DNA of 64,000 bases from Pontibacter ummariensis (lineage in GTDB: Bacteria; Bacteroidota; Bacteroidia; Cytophagales; Hymenobacteraceae): NCBI RefSeq assembly GCF_900188175.1, contig NZ_FZOQ01000012.1, forward strand, positions 1 through 64,000, read 5' to 3'. The position numbers and the translations under genes are program-made. This document shows, piece after piece, positions 58,455-64,000 of the stretch; the stretch's first letter is position 1; every line of letters begins with the position of its first letter. The notes beneath the pieces are model-generated. The model worked only from the letters and a program-made list of their open reading frames with translations, was not told where the DNA came from and did no database searches.

Positions 58455-60689
58455 ATGCATATTAAACTTAGAGCTAACTTTTTGGCTGCTGTGTTGCTTT
58501 GCCTTGCCTTCGTAGCGCAGGCGCAGCAGAAAAAAGATCTCACCTTAGAAGACATTTATCGCAAAGGCACCTTCCGTGCCCAGTCCGTGTATGGCGTAAA
58601 CTGGATGAAGGACGGCCAGTACTACAGTTCTACTGTGCCGGACGAGCAAAACCGGGTGTACGACATTGTGAAGTATGATGTCACCACTGGTAAGCCTGTC
58701 GCCACAATCATCGAGGGGGAGAACCTGGTTCCTGCCGGCAGCAGTACCCCTATCCAGTTTGATGAATATACCTTTAGCCCGGACGAGCAAAAAGTCCTTT
58801 TCGCTACGGACACAGAGCAGATCTACCGCCGCTCTTCCAAGGCAGACTTCTACATCTACGATATTCCTACTAAGAAATTGACCAAGCTGAGTGACGGTGG
58901 CAAGCAGTTGTACGCTACTTTCTCTCCGGATGCGAAGCGCGTTGCTTTTGCCCGCGACAACAACATGTTTGTGACGGACCTGAGCAATATGAAGGAAACC
59001 CAGATCACGACAGATGGCAAGTTCAACTCTATCATCAACGGTTACGCGGATTGGGTGTACGAAGAGGAGTTCAGCTTTGCCAAGGGCTTCCACTGGTCGC
59101 CGGACGGCAAGAAGATCGCCTTTTATACTTTTGACGAGAGCGAGGTGCCGGAGTACAACATGCAAATGTGGGGTGAACTGTACCCACAGGACTACAAGTT
59201 CAAGTACCCGAAAGCCGGTGAGGCGAACTCAGCCGTAAAAGTGTCTACTTATGATGTAAACACGGGCAAAGTAGTGAAGATGGATACCGGCAATGAGGCT
59301 GACATCTACATCCCACGCATCAAGTGGACGAACGATCCGAACCTGCTGTCGATCCAGAAAATGAACCGCCTGCAGAATACGTTGGAGATTCTACATGCCA
59401 ATGCGGCCACAGGGCAGTCTAACGTAGTACTAAAGGAAACAGACAAAGCTTACATTGATGTAACGGACGACCTGACCTACCTAAAAGACGGTAAGTATTT
59501 TATCCACTCTTCCGAGAAAGACGGTTTCAACCACCTGTACCTGTACAACATGAACGGTAAGCTGGTGCGTCAGATCACAGACGGCAATTGGGAGGTAAGC
59601 GAGTTCATTGGTTACGACGAAAAGAACGACCGCCTGTACTACATGTCCACGGAGGTGTCGCCACTGGACCGCCACCTGTACAGCATCAGCAGCAAAGGCA
59701 AAAAGAAGCAGCGCCTGACAGAGAAGGCCGGTACGCATAACATCAACATGAGTAATGATTTCAAATACTACCTGGATTATCACTCTGCTGCGAACGTACC
59801 CACAACTGTTAGCCTGCACGCAGCCAAAGACGGCAAGCTGATTAAAGTGCTGGAGGATAACGAGAAGCTGAAGAACACGCTGGCGCAGTACGACCTGGCC
59901 AAGCAGGAGTTCTTTACCATGAATACGGAGGACGGCACTAAGCTGAATGGCTGGATGATCAAGCCGACGGATTTTGACCCAAACAAGAAGTATCCTGTGC
60001 TGATGTTCGTATACGGTGGCCCGGGCTCACAGACAGTAACGAACAGCTGGGGTGGCAACAACTACCTGTGGCATCAGTTACTGGCTGATAAAGGCGTGAT
60101 AGTGGTAAGTGTGGACAACCGTGGTACCGGTGCCCGTGGCGCAGACTTTAAAAAAGTGACCTACGCGAACCTGGGCAAGTACGAGATCCAGGACCAGATT
60201 GAGGCGGCCAAGTGGCTGGGCAAGCAGCCTTATGTAGACCAAGACCGCATCGGTATCTGGGGCCATAGCTTCGGGGGCTACATGACGCTCTTAGGCCTGA
60301 CGAAAGGCGATGGTGTGTTCCGTGCCGGTATTTCCGTGGCTCCGGTTACCAACTGGCGCTTCTATGATACCATTTATACAGAGCGTTACCTGAAAACACC
60401 ACAGGAGAATGCTGCGGGTTACGATGAGAACTCCCCGTTATCTTTTGCAGATCAGTTGCAGGGCAAGTTGCTGCTGATCCATGGTACCGGCGACGATAAC
60501 GTACACTTCCAGAATGCTGTGGCCATGCAGGACGCCCTGATTGATGCCGACAAGCAGTTCGAGAGCTTCTACTACCCGAACCGCAACCACGGCATCTACG
60601 GCGGTAACACCTACATGCACCGCTTCAGAATGATGACCGACTTCCTGGAGCGCAACCTGATCAACCCAGAGACGGAAAAGAATCAGTAG
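58455..60689 (+). CDS. S9-family prolyl oligopeptidase/dipeptidyl peptidase IV-like
   Basis: A 744-residue secreted peptidase: signal peptide (LAAVLLCLAFVAQAQ, cleavage after AQA), an eight-bladed DPPIV N-terminal propeller (about 30-480; for example LYATFSPDAKRVAFARDN) and a C-terminal alpha/beta hydrolase (about 485-744). The catalytic Ser is in GIWGHSFGGYM (about 600-610), the Asp in LIHGTGDDNVHFQN (about 675-688) and the His in NRNHGIYGG near 715. Bacteroidota DPPIV enzymes cut X-Pro dipeptides from peptides in the periplasm. Monocistronic with a strong terminator. Confidence 0.92.
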   Translation: MHIKLRANFLAAVLLCLAFVAQAQQKKDLTLEDIYRKGTFRAQSVYGVNWMKDGQYYSSTVPDEQNRVYDIVKYDVTTGKPVATIIEGENLVPAGSSTPIQFDEYTFSPDEQKVLFATDTEQIYRRSSKADFYIYDIPTKKLTKLSDGGKQLYATFSPDAKRVAFARDNNMFVTDLSNMKETQITTDGKFNSIINGYADWVYEEEFSFAKGFHWSPDGKKIAFYTFDESEVPEYNMQMWGELYPQDYKFKYPKAGEANSAVKVSTYDVNTGKVVKMDTGNEADIYIPRIKWTNDPNLLSIQKMNRLQNTLEILHANAATGQSNVVLKETDKAYIDVTDDLTYLKDGKYFIHSSEKDGFNHLYLYNMNGKLVRQITDGNWEVSEFIGYDEKNDRLYYMSTEVSPLDRHLYSISSKGKKKQRLTEKAGTHNINMSNDFKYYLDYHSAANVPTTVSLHAAKDGKLIKVLEDNEKLKNTLAQYDLAKQEFFTMNTEDGTKLNGWMIKPTDFDPNKKYPVLMFVYGGPGSQTVTNSWGGNNYLWHQLLADKGVIVVSVDNRGTGARGADFKKVTYANLGKYEIQDQIEAAKWLGKQPYVDQDRIGIWGHSFGGYMTLLGLTKGDGVFRAGISVAPVTNWRFYDTIYTERYLKTPQENAAGYDENSPLSFADQLQGKLLLIHGTGDDNVHFQNAVAMQDALIDADKQFESFYYPNRNHGIYGGNTYMHRFRMMTDFLERNLINPETEKNQ

Positions 60690-60699
60690 CATTAAGAGG

Positions 60700-60745
60700 A
60701 AAAAAGGAAAGGCTCGCCTGTACTGGGCGAGCCTTTCCTTTTTTA
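60700..60745. terminator. Bidirectional intrinsic terminator
   Basis: AAAAAAGGAAAGGCTCGCC (60700-60718) pairs with GGCGAGCCTTTCCTTTTTT (60726-60744). It separates the peptidase and the convergent SDR gene. Confidence 0.92.
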
Positions 60746-60774
60746 TCTAGGTACATGTCTCTCTAAAGCAATTA

Positions 60775-61563
60775 CTACAAACACCCTATCCGGCCGCCGT
60801 CTACAGGCAGGCTGGTACCGTTGATGTAACCAGCAGCAGGTGTGGCAAGGAAAGCAGCCGCCGCGGCTACCTCTTCCGGAGTAGCAAAGCGCCGGGCTGG
60901 TATCTCCGCCATCATCGCCTCCTCTATGCTTTCAACGCTGGTACCGCTCTTCTGCGCCCTGCTTTCGATAATTGAATCGAGGCGCCCTGTGCGGGTAGAG
61001 CCGGGCAGTACGTTGTTCACGGTAATGCCGTACTGGCCCAATTCGTTTGCCATGGTTTTAGCCCAACTGGCCACAGCGCCCCGAATGGTGTTAGACACGC
61101 CCAAGCCGTGCAGCGGCTGCTTTACGGAAGTGCTGATAATGTTGATGATGCGTCCGTAGCCTGCCTTTTTCATGAGCGGGGAGACGGCCTGTACCAAGAG
61201 GTGGTCACAGATCAGGTGCTGGTTAAAAGCGCCCAGAAACTCATCGGGCTCGGCCTCTGTGATAGGACCACCGGGAGGGCCGCCTGTGTTGTTCACCAAG
61301 ATGTGCACTTCTTCCAATTGCTCCAGGTAAGTGCGCACCCGCAGGTCCAGTTCGTAAGGCTCTGAGAAGTCAGCCGCAATGTAGTCGTGCTGCTGGCCTT
61401 TGGAGGTGTCCAGTTCGTTTGCTACTTCCTGTAGTTTGGCTTCGTTTCGTGCTACCAGTACGATGCTGGCGCCCAGTTGTGCCAATTCTATGGCTGTTGC
61501 CTTGCCTATGCCTTGGGTGCTGCCGCACACGAGGGCACGTTTGTTTTCCAGGTTCAGATTCAT
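60775..61563 (-). CDS. SDR-family oxidoreductase lacking the catalytic Tyr and Lys
   Basis: A 262-residue Rossmann-fold protein. The cofactor site ALVCGSTQGIGKATAIEL (about 11-28) and LVNNTGGPPGGP are normal, as are the late PVDGGRIGCL end and the helix ATPEEVAAAAAFLA. At the active site, however, the segment reads GVSNTIRGAVASWAK: aligned to the usual YxxxKaa motif, Ser stands for Tyr and Arg for Lys. It is divergent from haaO, with 118 bases between, which suggests a link to the kynurenine genes, but no proof. It may be a non-reductase relative, a binding protein or a subunit. Confidence 0.85.
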   Translation of the reverse strand: MNLNLENKRALVCGSTQGIGKATAIELAQLGASIVLVARNEAKLQEVANELDTSKGQQHDYIAADFSEPYELDLRVRTYLEQLEEVHILVNNTGGPPGGPITEAEPDEFLGAFNQHLICDHLLVQAVSPLMKKAGYGRIINIISTSVKQPLHGLGVSNTIRGAVASWAKTMANELGQYGITVNNVLPGSTRTGRLDSIIESRAQKSGTSVESIEEAMMAEIPARRFATPEEVAAAAAFLATPAAGYINGTSLPVDGGRIGCL

Positions 61564-61639
61564 GCGCTAAATGTACGTAAAACCGGCAAAAGGTGCCGGA
61601 CGGAAGCAGAGCTTGTGCAGCGCCAATACCATCTTTTCT

Positions 61640-61647
61640 TACTTTTG
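61640..61647 (+). promoter_or_regulatory. Promoter -7 element of haaO
   Basis: TACTTTTG (61640-61647), with a TTG 24 bases upstream (61613-61615), a longer spacer than usual. Leader of about 31 bases; supports the start at 61682 instead of 61571. Confidence 0.55.
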
Positions 61648-61681
61648 CGTACCTTCAACAAAAAGACCAAAGAGAAACACT

Positions 61682-62221
61682 ATGGCCGTACAACGACCTT
61701 TTAACTTTAAAAAGTGGATAGATGAGAACCGTCACCTGTTAAAACCGCCCGTTGGCAACCAGCAGGTGTTTAAGGGCAATGATGACTTTATCGTGATGGT
61801 GGTAGGCGGGCCAAATGCCCGGAAGGATTATCATTACGATGAGGGGGAAGAGTTTTTCTACCAACTGGAGGGCGACATTGTGCTGAAGATCATAGAAGAT
61901 GGAAAGCCAGTGGATATTCCGATCAAAGAAGGGGAGATCTTCCTGTTGCCGCCACGCGTGCCCCACTCGCCACGGCGCCCTGCCAATACCGTGGGCCTGG
62001 TGGTAGAGCGCTACCGTAAGCCCGGCGAAAAAGACGGATTCCTGTGGTTCTGTGAGAACTGTGGCAACAAGCTTTATGAAGAGTATGCGGATGTTTCCGA
62101 TATCGTGGGGCAGCTGCCAGTAATCATGAGCCACTTCTGGGACAGCATAGAGCACCGTACCTGCGACGTGTGCGGAACGGTAATGGAGCCACCAGCCAAA
62201 CCTGCTGAAGCCGCTAAATAG
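61682..62221 (+). CDS. haaO: 3-hydroxyanthranilate 3,4-dioxygenase
   Basis: A 179-residue cupin that opens 3-hydroxyanthranilate to the precursor of quinolinate. The iron ligands His51, Glu57 and His95 fall at the same positions as in the Cupriavidus enzyme (HYDEGEEFFY and PRVPHSPRRP). The C-terminal rubredoxin-like site is intact with Cys124/Cys127 (FCENCGN) and Cys161/Cys164 (CDVCG). It precedes a GNAT gene (no gap) and kynU, so it belongs to the kynurenine pathway, leading to quinolinate and NAD. The first ATG after the promoter is at 61682. Confidence 0.95.
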   Translation: MAVQRPFNFKKWIDENRHLLKPPVGNQQVFKGNDDFIVMVVGGPNARKDYHYDEGEEFFYQLEGDIVLKIIEDGKPVDIPIKEGEIFLLPPRVPHSPRRPANTVGLVVERYRKPGEKDGFLWFCENCGNKLYEEYADVSDIVGQLPVIMSHFWDSIEHRTCDVCGTVMEPPAKPAEAAK

Positions 62222-62782
62222 ATGCCGCAAACAGATGTTTTCCCTAGGCTGGTCACGGAAAGGCTTGAGCTACGGCCTGTTCAGCCAGCAGATGCGACGT
62301 TTATTCTGGAGGGGCTGTCGGATGAGCGGGTAACCAGGTACTATGCCGTGCACCACGATTCGCCAGAGGCAGTACAGGAGCAGATGCAGTTTTACGAAGA
62401 CTTACTGGCTACCGGCACAGGCATTTGGTGGGCTTTTACACTTAAAGGGGAGGACCGTTTGATTGGAGCCTGTGGCTTTAGCGCCCTGGAGGCAGAGCAT
62501 CGGAAAGCAGAGATCGGATTCTGGCTCTTGCCAGACTACTGGGGAAAAGGCTACATCCCGGAAGCCGCACGTGCTGTTATCAGCTATGGCTTTGAACAAT
62601 TGGGCCTGAACCGGATTGAAGCGCTTGTGGAGGGAGGAAACGCTGCCTCTGAGAAGGTGCTGCAGAAGCTGGGCTTTACCTGTGAGGGCTGCTTGCGGGA
62701 ACGGGAAGTAAAGCAAGGGCACTACATCGACCTGATTTACTACAGCATGCTTAAGCGGGAGTTCACGGCTACGAGAGCCTAA
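62222..62782 (+). CDS. GNAT-family N-acetyltransferase (RimJ/RimL-like)
   Basis: A 186-residue acetyltransferase. N-terminal LVTERLELRPVQPADATFIL (about 9-28), acetyl-CoA-binding region IGFWLLPDYWGKGYIPEAAR (about 98-117) and the C-terminal NRIEALVEGGNAASEKVLQKLGF (split at 135-157) are typical of the RimJ/RimL subfamily. Its ATG directly follows the haaO stop, so it is cotranscribed. Substrate unknown; a link to kynurenine metabolism is not clear. Confidence 0.88.
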   Translation: MPQTDVFPRLVTERLELRPVQPADATFILEGLSDERVTRYYAVHHDSPEAVQEQMQFYEDLLATGTGIWWAFTLKGEDRLIGACGFSALEAEHRKAEIGFWLLPDYWGKGYIPEAARAVISYGFEQLGLNRIEALVEGGNAASEKVLQKLGFTCEGCLREREVKQGHYIDLIYYSMLKREFTATRA

Positions 62783-62879
62783 GCAGGAAAGGACCATATT
62801 ATTTTTATAGAGAAATTATAAGCTAGCCAGCTCAAGCAACATGCTTTTTAGCGCTGATACTAGAGTTTAGAACACAAGA

Positions 62880-64000
62880 ATGGACTACCAAAATTCACTT
62901 GCCTTTGCGCAGGAACAGGACAGGCAGGACCCGCTGCATCATTTTCGGGAGCGCTTTTACTTTCCACAGGTAAACAAGCAGGATGCGATCTACTTCTGTG
63001 GCAACTCCTTAGGCCTTCAGCCCAAATCGGCCCAGATGTACATTGATAACGAGATGTATAAGTGGGCGAACCTGGCGGTGGAAGGTCATTTCAAAGGTGA
63101 GGAGCCCTGGGTGACTTACCATGAGCTATTGGCAGGAGGAGCGGCACGTGTGGTAGGTGCCAAAGAGAGCGAAGTGGTGATTATGAACCAGCTGACGGTA
63201 AACCTGCACCTGATGCTGGTGTCGTTCTACAGGCCGCAAGGCAAGCGCTTTAAGATCATGGTAGAGGGAGGGGCTTTCCCTTCTGACCAGTATGCCTTGG
63301 AAACGCAGACAAAGTTCCACGGCTATAACCCTGACGAGGCGATCATCGAAATTTTCCCGAGGGAAGGCGAGCATACCCTACGCACTGAGGACATTCTCCA
63401 AAGCATACAAGAGCACGGAGAGGAACTTGCTCTGGTGATGATGGGCGGCATCAACTACTACACGGGCCAGGTATTCGACATGGAGGCGATCACCAAGGCC
63501 GGTCACGAAGTAGGGGCTTTAGTAGGCTTTGACTTAGCACATGCGGCTGGTAATGTGCTGCTACGACTGCACGACTGGGATGTGGATTTTGCCGTGTGGT
63601 GTACTTACAAATACCTGAACTCCGGTCCGGGTGGTACCTCTGGGGTATTCGTGCACGAGCGCTTTGGAAAAGACCCATCTGTCCTGCGCTTTGCCGGCTG
63701 GTGGGGGCACAACGCAAAGGAACGCTTCCTGATGGAAAAGGGCTTTAAGCCAATGGAGGGAGCGCCAGGCTGGCAGGTAAGCAACGGTCAGATCTTACCC
63801 ATGGCGGTGCACCGGGCATCACTTGAACTTTTTGACCAGGCGGGGATGGAGAACCTCCGGCAGAAGAGTGAAAGGCTGACGGGATACCTCGAGTACCTGA
63901 TCGATGCAGTGCCTGTCGGGAAAGATGTAATTGAAATGATCACGCCACGCGATCCACAAGCACGCGGTTGTCAGCTGTCCCTACTCGTGAAGCGGAATGC
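62880..64000 (+). CDS. kynU: Kynureninase, N-terminal 373 residues (cut by window end)
   Basis: A PLP enzyme that cleaves kynurenine or 3-hydroxykynurenine to (3-hydroxy)anthranilate and alanine. The frame from the ATG at 62880 runs without a stop to the end of the window (373 codons of about 425). Marks are IYFCGNSLGLQPKSAQ (about 39-54), WVTYHELLAGGAARVVGAKE (about 80-99), MGGINYYTGQVFDM, GFDLAHAAGNVLL (Asp in the PLP pocket, about 219-231) and CTYKYLNSGPGG with the PLP lysine at about 244. It follows haaO and a GNAT gene, completing a kynurenine-to-quinolinate segment. It is not present among short frames because it leaves the window. Confidence 0.95.
   Translation, partial: MDYQNSLAFAQEQDRQDPLHHFRERFYFPQVNKQDAIYFCGNSLGLQPKSAQMYIDNEMYKWANLAVEGHFKGEEPWVTYHELLAGGAARVVGAKESEVVIMNQLTVNLHLMLVSFYRPQGKRFKIMVEGGAFPSDQYALETQTKFHGYNPDEAIIEIFPREGEHTLRTEDILQSIQEHGEELALVMMGGINYYTGQVFDMEAITKAGHEVGALVGFDLAHAAGNVLLRLHDWDVDFAVWCTYKYLNSGPGGTSGVFVHERFGKDPSVLRFAGWWGHNAKERFLMEKGFKPMEGAPGWQVSNGQILPMAVHRASLELFDQAGMENLRQKSERLTGYLEYLIDAVPVGKDVIEMITPRDPQARGCQLSLLVKRN

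Noticed and set aside
1..64000. CRISPR array, prophage, integrase or toxin-antitoxin pair
   Set aside because: No spaced direct repeats, cas genes, phage structural genes or paired small toxin genes were seen; the only mobile element is the truncated IS3 copy.

Overview
The window looks like a chromosomal segment from a member of the Bacteroidota, most likely the order Cytophagales (Hymenobacteraceae, Pontibacter-like). Evidence: several upstream regions carry the Bacteroidota sigma factor motif TTG-N18-20-TAnnTTTG, Shine-Dalgarno sequences are weak, and the gene families are typical of the phylum (DUF4293, DUF4476, long-form NusB, Bacteroidota-type PurM, a PorE-like OmpA lipoprotein, DUF1573 lipoprotein beside yajC, free-methionine sulfoxide reductase, FloA). 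This assignment is inference; no full rRNA gene is present. Base composition is close to 50% GC, with one clearly richer stretch (rfbA).

Layout. 1-1300: the last bases of a 5S rRNA and its terminator, a remnant of a P-type cation ATPase joined to a truncated IS3-family element, and tRNA-Phe. 1.3-11 kb: a membrane Fe-S/HdrB-like electron-transfer pair, a PorE-like lipoprotein, purM, small Bacteroidota families, a parS-like palindrome, a GAF protein and truA. 11-17 kb: an ABC exporter half, a GyrI-like protein, TetR and XRE-like regulators and a second exporter half on the other strand; the two ABC proteins carry complementary degenerate ATP sites, as in heterodimeric exporters. 17-23 kb: leucine dehydrogenase, then nusB, ytxH, NAD-dependent isocitrate dehydrogenase, DUF1573, yajC, cdaR-like and coaE in a row. 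23.4-23.7 kb: two identical tRNA-Val genes in a tandem duplication. 23.8-38.6 kb: AsmA-like protein, MscS channel, an amino-acid dehydrogenase, anmK, ArsR, hemA, an orphan histidine kinase, a FemAB/GNAT-like protein, NhaC antiporter, EamA transporter and dusB. 38.7-42.7 kb: CPBP protease, cdsA, glutamate dehydrogenase and psd. 42.9-48.7 kb: msrC, ribD and prmC (divergent), then galE-rfbB-rfbA for nucleotide sugars. 48.8-58.3 kb: chrA, a 2OG-Fe(II) dioxygenase, a lipoprotein, floA/nfeD, proS, a Tyr-rich lipoprotein and a FadL-like porin. 58.4-64 kb: a DPP IV-like peptidase, an atypical SDR, then haaO, a GNAT acetyltransferase and the start of kynU (kynurenine branch of tryptophan breakdown and de novo NAD synthesis).

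Most genes are housekeeping or common Bacteroidota accessory genes. I see no CRISPR array, prophage, toxin-antitoxin pair, BGC or clear defence island. The points I consider most worth following are the parS-like site, the split heterodimeric ABC exporter with three possible sensors around it, the IS3/ATPase reading-frame fusion, the SDR without its catalytic Tyr and Lys, the abutting divergent promoters of ribD/prmC and the composition jump in rfbA. Many start codons were moved downstream of the longest open frame because a promoter lies inside the extra N-terminus or because family alignments start there.
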